34,591 nt of DNA from an uncultured Bacilli bacterium. GTDB lineage: Bacteria; Bacillota_I; Bacilli_A; RF39; UBA660. The notes beneath the pieces were generated by a model. It made no database searches. It saw only the letters and a list, made by a program, of their open reading frames with translations, and was not told where the DNA came from. The position numbers and the translations under genes were made by a program. The stretch is taken from assembly GCA_947629445.1 (NCBI GenBank), contig CANRDU010000015.1, positions 1 through 34,591 of the forward strand, given 5' to 3'. This document shows, one piece after another, positions 1 through 6,976 of the stretch (position 1 is the first letter of the stretch; every line of letters starts with the position of its first letter).

Positions 1-193
<193 letters not shown>

Positions 194-214
194 TATACTA
201 GAGGAGGTTTACTT

Positions 215-442
215 ATGGCAAAGAAAAAGAAGAAGTTGATAGAAATTAAGGGAACAAAGCTTCAAAAAACTTGTGTAATACTTCAATTAATCGTGTTAAT
301 TGCAATGCTAGTATCTTCAATTTATGTCAATGTAAATAACATTGAAAGTGGTTTTATTACTAAAATAACTGATTATGGTGTATGGGTGACTATCGTATTG
401 TTACTTATTCCCATCATTTTTGATAGTAGTAGTAATGAATAA
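215..442 (+). CDS. Small two-helix membrane protein, unknown function
   Basis: This 75-aa protein has a Lys-rich N-terminus (MAKKKKK) and two hydrophobic segments (about residues 20-40 and 53-70) separated by a short polar loop. It is probably an integral membrane protein with its N-terminus inside. The start is fixed by a strong GAGGAGG 7 bases upstream, and an extended -10 precedes it. A hairpin terminator follows directly, so it is a single-gene unit. It lies between the two recombination-site-like palindromes and could be cargo of the putative element. I do not recognise a family. Confidence 0.7.
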   Translation: MAKKKKKLIEIKGTKLQKTCVILQLIVLIAMLVSSIYVNVNNIESGFITKITDYGVWVTIVLLLIPIIFDSSSNE

Positions 443-453
443 TTTTAATGAAG

Positions 454-488
454 AACATATGAATATCACTCATATGTTTTTATTTTTT
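454..488 (+). terminator. Rho-independent terminator
   Basis: A 9-bp perfect stem (AACATATGA / TCATATGTT) with a 7-base loop is followed by a T-rich run. It ends the unit of the small membrane protein. Confidence 0.8.
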
Positions 489-567
489 TTACTTGTAAAA
501 TAGAAAAGACTTTTGAAAGAAATAATTGAATCTAATTTACATAAAATTAGATGGAGGAGTTTTACAA

Positions 568-660
568 ATGGATATTGAGCGTGTATTTGATGAAAATGGT
601 AAGTCACTACAAGAAATCATGGAACAGTTTTTAATCATATATTTTAATGAGACTTTTTAA
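568..660 (+). CDS. 30-aa ORF upstream of the recombinase
   Basis: This short frame (begins MDIERVFDENGKSLQEI) has an excellent ATGGAGGAG ribosome site about 9 bases before ATG and ends shortly before the recombinase. The good ribosome site and the charged, helical-looking sequence argue that it is translated. Small ORFs preceding TnpX-type recombinases are common in clostridial elements, so it could be an accessory or excision factor. That role is inferred from position only. Confidence 0.55.
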   Translation: MDIERVFDENGKSLQEIMEQFLIIYFNETF

Positions 661-709
661 AAAGTAATATGTATATAAAAATTCATTTCATTAGATGAAA
701 GGAACAAAA

Positions 710-2284
710 ATGAATACCGATGAGATATATAAAGTAGGCATATATTTAAGGCTTTCAAAAGATGAAGCAAAAGATAGAGAAAGTGCAAGTATAGCAAATC
801 AAAGGGAATATATTTGGGATTATATAAAAGAAAACCAACTCATTTATATTGATGAGTATATAGATGATGGCTTTAGTGGTGGTAATTTTGATAGAGATGG
901 CTTTAATCGTATGATAAGAGATATTGAATCTAAAAAAATAAATATGGTCATAACCAAAGATTTATCTCGTTTAGGTAGAGATCATATAGAAACTGGCTAT
1001 TATGCTGAAAGATATTTTCCAGAGCGTAGAATTAGATATGTTGCTCTTGGTGATAGGTACGATAGTCTTGACTTTAACAGCCATAATATTTTAATGAAGT
1101 TTGCATACAATGATATGTATATTCAAGATATTTCACAGAAGATAATTGAAATACTAAATAGCAAAAAGAAAAATGGACTTTTTATGGGTGGTATTGCACC
1201 TTATGGTTATAAACGTGATATAGCGAATGATAAACACCATTTAATTATTGATGAAGAAGTAAAAAATATAGTGATACGTATTTTTGAAATGTTTAACAAT
1301 GGTATAGGTATACAAACAATTTGTAATACATTTACTAATGAAAAGATACCGATACCAAGTATTTATCAAAATCAAACACGTGGTAATAAATCCTCTACTT
1401 TTGGAATATGGAAGGCAAAGACGATTGAGAATATTTTAACTAACCCTACTTATATGGGTGATTTAACTCAACGTAGAGAAAAAAAAGTTAGTTACAAGTC
1501 AAAGAAAAGAGTGCGGACCAACAAAAGTGAGTGGATAACTGCAACAGGTAAATGTCCCGCTATCGTTGATAAGGAAACTTTTGAGATAGCACAAAATATA
1601 TACAGCAAGAATAAAAATAGAAGTCAAAAATCGCATGAATATCTTTTTAGAGGCTTTCTAGTATGTAAGGAATGTGGACATACAATAAGCATAAATGAGT
1701 ACAAATGGAAAAACAAAGGTAAGCAAGTTGTAAGGCATATATGTTATTGCAATTACTATAAGAAATATACAAGATATAATGTATGTACACCACATAAAAT
1801 GGACTATGATGAATTAGAAAAAGAAGTATTAAAAGATATTCAGGAAATGTGTAAAAAATATCTTTTAACAAGCCACTTTGAAACTTTACTGAAAAACAAT
1901 GATAAAACTCTAAAATTACAATATAATTTGAAAATGAAAAAGGCACGTGTAGAAAATGAAATTAAAGTACAGAATACTTGTATTGATAAGGCACTCAATG
2001 ACTTTTACAAAGAAAAGATCACTAAAGAAGTATATACAAGACAATACAACCTTATAAATGATAATATCAAACGGATGATAGAGGATGTAAAGAAAATCGA
2101 TAAAGAATTGTTACTTCTAAAAAGTAAAGCAACCAAAGATGATAGTAAATATACCCAAATCATACAAGACTATTTGGAGTGGAAGAATCCCACTAAAAAA
2201 TTGCTATCAGCTCTTATTGAAAGAATCGAAATTGATAAGAATTTAAAAGTTAAGATTTACTATAAAATAAAGCCATTATTCTAG
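710..2284 (+). CDS. Large serine recombinase (TnpX/TndX-like)
   Basis: This site-specific recombinase of 524 aa cuts and rejoins DNA through a covalent 5'-phosphoserine link. The N-terminal resolvase domain (about residues 8-150) holds the catalytic Ser in GIYLRLSKDE (S16) and the SRLGRDH motif. The recombinase domain follows (GIAPYGYKRD onward, about 165-290). Then comes a zinc ribbon (CKECGH ... CYCNYYKKY ... C) and a C-terminal coiled coil (about 390-490). An ATG at 695 is in frame, but AAAGGA (698-703) is correctly spaced for ATG 710, so I chose 710. The architecture is full length and nothing looks broken. It is bracketed by similar palindromes, consistent with mobilising or inverting nearby DNA; the substrate is unknown. 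Confidence 0.92.
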   Translation: MNTDEIYKVGIYLRLSKDEAKDRESASIANQREYIWDYIKENQLIYIDEYIDDGFSGGNFDRDGFNRMIRDIESKKINMVITKDLSRLGRDHIETGYYAERYFPERRIRYVALGDRYDSLDFNSHNILMKFAYNDMYIQDISQKIIEILNSKKKNGLFMGGIAPYGYKRDIANDKHHLIIDEEVKNIVIRIFEMFNNGIGIQTICNTFTNEKIPIPSIYQNQTRGNKSSTFGIWKAKTIENILTNPTYMGDLTQRREKKVSYKSKKRVRTNKSEWITATGKCPAIVDKETFEIAQNIYSKNKNRSQKSHEYLFRGFLVCKECGHTISINEYKWKNKGKQVVRHICYCNYYKKYTRYNVCTPHKMDYDELEKEVLKDIQEMCKKYLLTSHFETLLKNNDKTLKLQYNLKMKKARVENEIKVQNTCIDKALNDFYKEKITKEVYTRQYNLINDNIKRMIEDVKKIDKELLLLKSKATKDDSKYTQIIQDYLEWKNPTKKLLSALIERIEIDKNLKVKIYYKIKPLF

Positions 2285-2300
2285 GTAATGGCATTTATTT
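2272..2300 (+). terminator. Terminator of the recombinase gene
   Basis: A 7-bp perfect stem (GCCATTA / TAATGGC) overlaps the recombinase stop codon and is followed by ATTTATTT. The T run is imperfect, so strength is moderate. Confidence 0.6.
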
Positions 2301-2308
2301 AAAATGAA

Positions 2309-2355
2309 ATACTTACACTTTTGTAAGTATCTACTGAAACATACAAAAGTGTATA
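2309..2355. other. Paired palindromes, possible right recombination site
   Basis: Two structures lie directly after the recombinase. The first is an 8-bp hairpin, ATACTTAC-actttt-GTAAGTAT (2309-2330). The second is ATACAAAAGTGTATA (2341-2355), nearly identical to 132-146. TACACTTTTGTA (2314-2325) and TACAAAAGTGTA (2342-2353) are exact reverse complements, so the whole region can also fold as one long stem. A related palindrome, ACTTACA-ttgaagg-TGTAAGT, lies at 2401-2421. These could be recombinase binding sites, or the operator of a regulator. Confidence 0.4.
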
Positions 2356-2373
2356 AATAAATATTCAAAACTC

Positions 2374-2400
2374 TTGACAATAGGATTAAAAATATATTAA
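2374..2400 (+). promoter_or_regulatory. Candidate promoter of the uraA leader
   Basis: A perfect TTGACA (2374-2379) is followed by an AT-rich stretch with TATTAA (2395-2400, spacer 15) and an alternative TATATT (2393-2398). The -10 spacing is not ideal. It is the best promoter found before uraA-upp. Confidence 0.5.
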
Positions 2401-2432
2401 ACTTACATTGAAGGTGTAAGTAAGTGAACAGA

Positions 2433-2534
2433 ATGAAAAAGATGAGAACAATCAAAAAGGGTAGGAGTGAAGCAATTTCTGTAATTGTGTTATTTGCTGT
2501 TTCATCTTTTAATAATTATGTTTGTGATAACTAA
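2433..2534 (+). CDS. 33-aa leader ORF ahead of uraA
   Basis: The frame runs from ATG 2433 to TAA 2532-2534 and encodes a basic N-terminus (MKKMRTIKKGR) followed by a hydrophobic stretch (AISVIVLFAVSS). There is no strong Shine-Dalgarno site; AAGGTG lies more than 15 bases away. Its stop overlaps the 5' arm of the hairpin at 2533-2561. It could be a leader peptide that couples translation to termination, or a small membrane peptide gene with its own terminator. Expression is uncertain. Confidence 0.3.
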   Translation: MKKMRTIKKGRSEAISVIVLFAVSSFNNYVCDN

Positions 2535-2566
2535 GAAGATATCGTTGGGGGATATCTTCTTTTTTT
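2533..2566 (+). terminator. Terminator/attenuator before uraA
   Basis: An 11-bp perfect stem (AAGAAGATATC / GATATCTTCTT) with a 7-base loop leads into a T run. It lies between the only good promoter and the uraA ribosome site, with little room for another promoter after it. Read-through control of uraA-upp is therefore plausible. I see no PyrR-box-like loop. Confidence 0.75.
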
Positions 2567-2607
2567 ATAACTTATTTATTACCTAATAGTAGAAAAGAGG
2601 AGGTTTT

Positions 2608-4062
2608 ATGAAAAATAGAAAAATGTTAATTGACGTCGATGAAAAGCCATCAGTACCAAAATGGATTGTACTAGCTATTCAACATGTTTTTGCTATGTTT
2701 GGCGCTACTATTTTAGTTCCTATTTTGGTAAATCAAGCAGCAGGTGCTGAAGTGTTAACTATCCCCGTTGCTTTAGTAACTTCTGGTATTGGAACACTTA
2801 TCTATATTTTGTGTACTAGGGGAAAATCCCCAGTCTATTTAGGAAGTTCCTTTGCTTTTATAGCACCGATTGCTGCTGCTTACTTGAAGGGTGGTATATC
2901 AGGAGCAATGACCGGAGTAATGGCGGTTGGACTCGTCTATGTCGTTGTTGCGACACTTATTCATTTTATTGGTAAAGGTTGGTTAGAAAAATTACTTCCC
3001 CCAGTAGTAATTGGACCAATGATTATGATTATTGGATTAGGTCTTGCACCGTCTGCCATCTCACAAATTAGTCTTTCCGAAGGAATGGCATTTGAATGGA
3101 AAGTTATTTTAGTGGCAGCCGTTTCCTTTTTAGTAACCGCTTTGATGATGACCAAAGCGAAAGGTTTCTTTAAAGTTATTCCATTTTTGATTGGAATTGT
3201 AGCTGGGTATATAGTAGCTTTCCTTGTTGGTATGGTGGATTTGCAACCAGTATTAGATGCAAGTTTCTTTAGTTTACCAGCATTCGTAGTACCATTTTTA
3301 CATTATGCACCTAATTTTAGTGCTCTTATGACGATTGTTCCAATTGCCCTAGTGACAATGTGTGAACACATAGGTGATCATACTTCTTTAAGTAATATTA
3401 TAGGGAAAAATTTAATTCAAGATCCAGGATTAGATAAAACATTATTAGGAGATGGTGTAGCTACTTTTGTAGCTGGTGCACTAGGAGGACCTGCGAATAC
3501 TACATACGGGGAGAATACTTCTGTAGTTGGTATGACAAAAGTAGCTTCTGTATGGGTTATTGGGTTAGCTGCCATATTTGCTATTACTATTGGTTTCTTA
3601 GGAAAATTTACAGCGCTCGTACAGACTATTCCAGATGCTGTATTAGGGGGAGTATCTTTATTACTTTATGGATTTATTGCTGTAAATGGATTAAAAGTAT
3701 TAATTAAAAATCAGGTTGATTTTGAACAACCTAAAAATGTAGTAGTGGCATCTACTATGCTAGTGTTAGGATTAGGCGGTGCAGTAGTAGCCATCCAAAA
3801 TGGTGATTTGTCTATTACTATTTCAGGAATGAGTTTAGCGGCTATTATTGGTATTTTATTAAATCTAATATTGTCTACTGAAAAAGAAGAAACGATTTTA
3901 GAGCAAGAATCATCAACAGTTGAAGAAGTAAAAGTGAAAGTAAAGAAAAGTTCTAAAGGAGATGTTGCCAAGAAGGATTCTAAAAAGAAGACTATGCAGA
4001 AGACATCATCTAAAGCAGGACGAAAAACGAATAGTAAATCTAAAAAAAAGACAAACAAATAG
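2608..4062 (+). CDS. uraA: Uracil permease (NCS2 family)
   Basis: This uracil:proton symporter of 484 aa belongs to the NCS2 (nucleobase/ascorbate) family and lies in the cytoplasmic membrane. Around a dozen hydrophobic segments span roughly residues 15-420. Family motifs include PVYLGSSFAFIAP (about 76-88), MCEHIGDHT (about 251-259, with the conserved Glu) and GGPANTTYGENTSVVG (about 293-308). The TTYGEN form is typical of uracil rather than xanthine carriers. GAGGAGG lies 6 bases before ATG. upp follows 20 bases later, which fits uracil uptake followed by conversion to UMP. Oddly, about 45 extra C-terminal residues are almost all Lys, Ser and Thr (KKSSKGDVAKKDSKKKT-type), a cytoplasmic tail not usual in the family. 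Confidence 0.93.
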   Translation: MKNRKMLIDVDEKPSVPKWIVLAIQHVFAMFGATILVPILVNQAAGAEVLTIPVALVTSGIGTLIYILCTRGKSPVYLGSSFAFIAPIAAAYLKGGISGAMTGVMAVGLVYVVVATLIHFIGKGWLEKLLPPVVIGPMIMIIGLGLAPSAISQISLSEGMAFEWKVILVAAVSFLVTALMMTKAKGFFKVIPFLIGIVAGYIVAFLVGMVDLQPVLDASFFSLPAFVVPFLHYAPNFSALMTIVPIALVTMCEHIGDHTSLSNIIGKNLIQDPGLDKTLLGDGVATFVAGALGGPANTTYGENTSVVGMTKVASVWVIGLAAIFAITIGFLGKFTALVQTIPDAVLGGVSLLLYGFIAVNGLKVLIKNQVDFEQPKNVVVASTMLVLGLGGAVVAIQNGDLSITISGMSLAAIIGILLNLILSTEKEETILEQESSTVEEVKVKVKKSSKGDVAKKDSKKKTMQKTSSKAGRKTNSKSKKKTNK

Positions 4063-4082
4063 ACTAGAAAAGGAGTAAGAAA

Positions 4083-4709
4083 ATGGAAGTAATGGAATTA
4101 AAACATCCATTGATTGAACATAAATTATCTATTTTACGGGATAAGAGTACAGGAACGAAGAAATTCCGTGAATTAATTGAGGAAATATCTATGGTTCTTT
4201 GCTATGAATGTATGAGAGATGCAAAATTAAAATCAGTAGAAATAGAGACTCCTATTCAAAAAATGAAAATAGGTCGCTTAAATGAAGAAAACTATGCGTT
4301 TGTTCCCATTTTGAGAGCTGGTATGGGAATGTTAAATGGCGTTATTAATGTTATACCGAATGCTAAAGTAGGGCATATTGGCATGTATCGCGATGAAACT
4401 ACTTTTGAACCAGTAAATTATTTTTTTAAGGTCCCGAAGGGAATTGAGAAAAGAGAGGTTATCATTTTAGATCCTATGTTAGCAACTGGTGGATCTGCCA
4501 TTGATGCCATTAATTTATTAAAAAGTAAAGGTGTTAAAAAAATTAAGTTTCTATGTATTATTGCTGCTCCAGAGGGCATTCAAAAAATAGAAGCAGAACA
4601 TCCTGATGTTCAAATATATTGTGCATGTATTGATAAAAAATTAAATAAAAACAAGTATATTGTACCAGGTTTAGGAGATGCTGGAGATCGTATATTTGGA
4701 ACGAAATAG
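4083..4709 (+). CDS. upp: Uracil phosphoribosyltransferase
   Basis: This 208-aa cytoplasmic enzyme makes UMP from uracil and PRPP (pyrimidine salvage). The PRPP-binding loop is [12 protein letters not shown] (about residues 129-140), and the uracil-binding C-terminal motif is [13 protein letters not shown] at the very end. Length matches the family. AAAGGAG lies 7 bases before ATG; the MEVME start fits both the ribosome site and family alignment. It is the second gene of the uraA-upp operon and ends in a terminator that begins in its stop codon. Confidence 0.97.
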   Translation: MEVMELKHPLIEHKLSILRDKSTGTKKFRELIEEISMVLCYECMRDAKLKSVEIETPIQKMKIGRLNEENYAFVPILRAGMGMLNGVINVIPNAKVGHIGMYRDETTFEPVNYFFKVPKGIEKREVIILDPMLATGGSAIDAINLLKSKGVKKIKFLCIIAAPEGIQKIEAEHPDVQIYCACIDKKLNKNKYIVPGLGDAGDRIFGTK

Positions 4710-4734
4710 GACTATATTAATAGTCCTTTTTTTG
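4708..4734 (+). terminator. Terminator of uraA-upp
   Basis: An 8-bp perfect stem (AGGACTAT / ATAGTCCT) with a 4-base loop and seven T residues. The upp stop codon lies in the 5' arm. Confidence 0.9.
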
Positions 4735-4761
4735 GTATAATGAAAAGGGTAGGAGTGAGTC

Positions 4762-5799
4762 ATGATGTTTAGTCCAGAAAAAATGCATAAGCAAAGGCTA
4801 AAAGAAAAAAATGTAGTAATCGAAACGGTTTACCAACATGATAATCAAAAGTTTATTAGAACTTCAGATGGGTCTCGGAATGACTCTGTATATCATGCAA
4901 TAAAAGTACAAAAGAATTTTTATTGTAATGGTAAAAAATTATATTCAGAAAAACATTTTAATAAAAAAGAAATCTACAGTATTTTAGCCAAAAAGGTGGA
5001 TACTGAGTTATCTTGTACAGAATGTGGTTATCAAGGACCTTCTTCCCAATTTGAGGATGGTTGTCCGTACTGTGGTGCTAATTTTGAAGTCCGTCAGTCT
5101 GGTAGAAAAAGGGATATTAGTTATGAAGTAAAAGAAATATTTAGTATGAAAAAATTTAAAATGTTTCTTTTTACCATTAGTTTTATTACAACGGTTGCCA
5201 TATGTTTACCGATGATAATGAACCCCAATATTATGAGTCTTATTTTTTTCTTACTCAATGCCTTTTTATTTTATTATTTATTTTTTATATTGTATTCTGT
5301 TCTGTTTCTTATTGTCCTTATTCCTTACGTGTTAATTAAGTTCGTTTCCCATAAGGATTTACCAAATGATAAAATTATGGTGAATGGATATCGAATGAGT
5401 AATGAAAAACTCATGAATGATATTCAAATGGAATTAATGAATTATTATTATAATGGAGATTTGTTTCCCAAATATCAAAATTTAATTGACTTTGACATTT
5501 TAGATTATATTTCCTACCAAGTGACTCGTAAAAATGGATTGGCAGCCATCCGTGTAAAAGTGCAATTACGAAAGTATTATCTCATAAATGGAAAAGTAAA
5601 AAAGGAAATAGAGAATGATACGATTTTAATGATTAAGAATGCGAATTATGAGCCAAGATATACGAGTTCAATCGTGAAAAAATGTGAAAATTGTGGGGCT
5701 AATGTTGGCTTGTTTGATAAGTTTTGTGAATATTGTAAAAGCGTGTTACCTTCAAATACTTTGTGGGTATTAGATATTAGTAATCAAATACATAAGTAA
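4762..5799 (+). CDS. Membrane protein with two zinc ribbons
   Basis: This 345-aa protein has an N-terminal basic region, then a zinc ribbon (CTECGYQ ... CPYCGANF, about residues 91-114). Two membrane segments follow (about 133-153 and 158-195). A soluble domain of about 110 residues looks like a TIM44/NTF2-type fold, judged only by its pattern. The C-terminal zinc ribbon is CENCGANVGLFDKFCEYC (about 312-329). AGGAG precedes two adjacent ATGs (4762 and 4765), so the exact start may be three bases later. The function is not known to me; the layout resembles envelope or stress adaptor proteins that end in a zinc ribbon. Confidence 0.75.
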   Translation: MMFSPEKMHKQRLKEKNVVIETVYQHDNQKFIRTSDGSRNDSVYHAIKVQKNFYCNGKKLYSEKHFNKKEIYSILAKKVDTELSCTECGYQGPSSQFEDGCPYCGANFEVRQSGRKRDISYEVKEIFSMKKFKMFLFTISFITTVAICLPMIMNPNIMSLIFFLLNAFLFYYLFFILYSVLFLIVLIPYVLIKFVSHKDLPNDKIMVNGYRMSNEKLMNDIQMELMNYYYNGDLFPKYQNLIDFDILDYISYQVTRKNGLAAIRVKVQLRKYYLINGKVKKEIENDTILMIKNANYEPRYTSSIVKKCENCGANVGLFDKFCEYCKSVLPSNTLWVLDISNQIHK

Positions 5800-5820
5800 T
5801 GTATTTGAGAACTTTTCACA
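5785..5820 (+). terminator. Weak hairpin after the zinc-ribbon gene
   Basis: A 9-bp stem (CAAATACAT / ATGTATTTG) with a 5-base loop spans the stop codon. What follows (AGAACTTTTC) is a poor T run, so termination may be partial. Confidence 0.45.
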
Positions 5821-5847
5821 GTTGATATCACGTAATTTTTATATTTA

Positions 5848-5856
5848 TGTTATAAT
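5848..5856 (+). promoter_or_regulatory. Extended -10 promoter of the SH3b gene
   Basis: TGTTATAAT contains a perfect TATAAT (5851-5856) with an upstream TG. The same form is seen at 185-193 and 24223-24231. Confidence 0.6.
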
Positions 5857-5879
5857 GATTTAAAGGAAGGAAGTAGTGT

Positions 5880-6539
5880 ATGAAAGTAGTAGGAAGAATT
5901 CTCCTCATTGCCATTGCTATAGGATTAATTGTTGGTTCTTATTATGGTGTACAATATTTTTTGAAATGGCTAGATAGAGATGAATCTGCTTGGAGAATTG
6001 AAATTGCTATTCAGGAGGTTAATATTCGTGAAGATCATGCTTCTAATTCTAAAAAAATAGGAACTGCTAAAAAGGGAAATGAATATGTGGTATTAGAGCA
6101 ATACCTTGAAGATAAAGATTTTGTATGGTATAAAGTGACTGTTGGTAATGGGGAAGGTTGGATTGCTAGTGATAGAAAAGATCCTTATGTCGTTGAATAT
6201 AACAATCCAAATGTTTCACAGCCAACGGATGACCCGCAAGAGGAAAGTGCAATCGAATATAACCCACCAGTAGTGCACTATTATGATGATGTTTATGAAG
6301 TAGATAGGATTGAAGACATTAATTATGATAGACTACACGTGGAAGATGAGTCTGATTATAAGATAGAACATATTGTCTTTTACGAGGAACATCCGATAGA
6401 TAAAGATGAACCTCAATATTGGATTCAATATATTGTTACAGATGTTCATGGAAATCAAACGAGAAAAGTACAAAGTATTACCTTTAAACATGAGCCAAGC
6501 CGTAGTCAAGTAAAGGATTTTAGTGAATTACAAAGATAG
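5880..6539 (+). CDS. Membrane-anchored SH3b-domain protein
   Basis: This 219-aa protein has one N-terminal membrane helix (about residues 5-28). A bacterial SH3 domain follows (about 45-105): the VNIREDHASNSKKIGTAKKG stretch matches the family's start pattern and GEGWIASDR its end. SH3b domains usually bind peptidoglycan or cell-surface ligands, so an outer-face envelope role is likely. The rest is an acidic, Tyr-rich region with no family I recognise. GGAAGGAAG precedes ATG. Its 3' end overlaps the end of the convergent collagen-like gene by 20 bases. Confidence 0.8.
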   Translation: MKVVGRILLIAIAIGLIVGSYYGVQYFLKWLDRDESAWRIEIAIQEVNIREDHASNSKKIGTAKKGNEYVVLEQYLEDKDFVWYKVTVGNGEGWIASDRKDPYVVEYNNPNVSQPTDDPQEESAIEYNPPVVHYYDDVYEVDRIEDINYDRLHVEDESDYKIEHIVFYEEHPIDKDEPQYWIQYIVTDVHGNQTRKVQSITFKHEPSRSQVKDFSELQR

Positions 6540-6885
6540 TCATGCTATCTTTTTTTATTACACTTTGGTATGTAGCAGTAGCTCCAACAGGTCCAATTTC
6601 TCCTTGAGGACCTGTTGGACCTGTGCTTCCAGTAGGACCAGTTGCACCTGCTGGTATGACAAAGTTTAGAATATTGTTTTGATTAGTACCTGAATTGGTA
6701 ACAGAAGCTGCTGTTCCTGGCTCACCAGTAGTAGTTGTACCAATAGTGATCGTAGCAGGACCTTGTGGACCAGTAGGACCGGTAGGACCAGTTACACCAC
6801 GGGAACCGCCGCAGCAACCGATTGGTCTAAAGCGACTGTCGCATTCAATTTTTTGTAGTGCATTTTGATAGATTTCATCATTCAT
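6520..6885 (-). CDS. Short collagen-like (BclA-type) surface protein
   Basis: This 121-aa protein begins MNDEIYQNALQKIE, then carries a CCGG segment and a short Gly-X-Y stretch (GPTGPTGPQGPA). A non-collagen insert follows (GTAASVTNSGTNQNNILNF, then VIPAG), a module often seen in spore-surface collagen-like proteins. A second Gly-X-Y run comes next (GATGPTGSTGPTGPQGEIGP). AGGAGG lies 8 bases before ATG. The usual C-terminal globular domain is absent: after GPVGATATYQS the protein ends in a short tail that runs into the convergent terminator. It may be a truncated family member. Role: probably spore or cell surface, by family. Confidence 0.75.
   Translation of the reverse strand: MNDEIYQNALQKIECDSRFRPIGCCGGSRGVTGPTGPTGPQGPATITIGTTTTGEPGTAASVTNSGTNQNNILNFVIPAGATGPTGSTGPTGPQGEIGPVGATATYQSVIKKDSMTIFVIH
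6532..6558 (+). terminator. Terminator of the SH3b gene
   Basis: An 8-bp stem (AAAGATAG / CTATCTTT) with a TCATG loop and a T run. The stop codon lies in the 5' arm. Confidence 0.85.
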
Positions 6886-6950
6886 AATTTATACCTCCTA
6901 CTATAGAATACGGATAATGACAATTTATGAATAATGAAGTTGTGGAGATA

Positions 6951-6976
6951 AAAAAAAAGAAGCTTAAATGCTTCTT
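6951..6976 (-). terminator. Terminator of secA (minus strand)
   Basis: Read on the minus strand, AAGAAGC-atttaa-GCTTCTT is followed by eight T residues. It starts within the secA stop region. Confidence 0.9.

Noticed and set aside
1647..1946. Minus-strand open frame inside the recombinase gene
   Set aside because: No ribosome site and low-complexity composition; it is the antisense of a clear domain-bearing gene.
2406..2560. Purine or other riboswitch before uraA
   Set aside because: I could not find the conserved core of the purine aptamer or a PyrR binding loop; only a small frame and a hairpin are visible.
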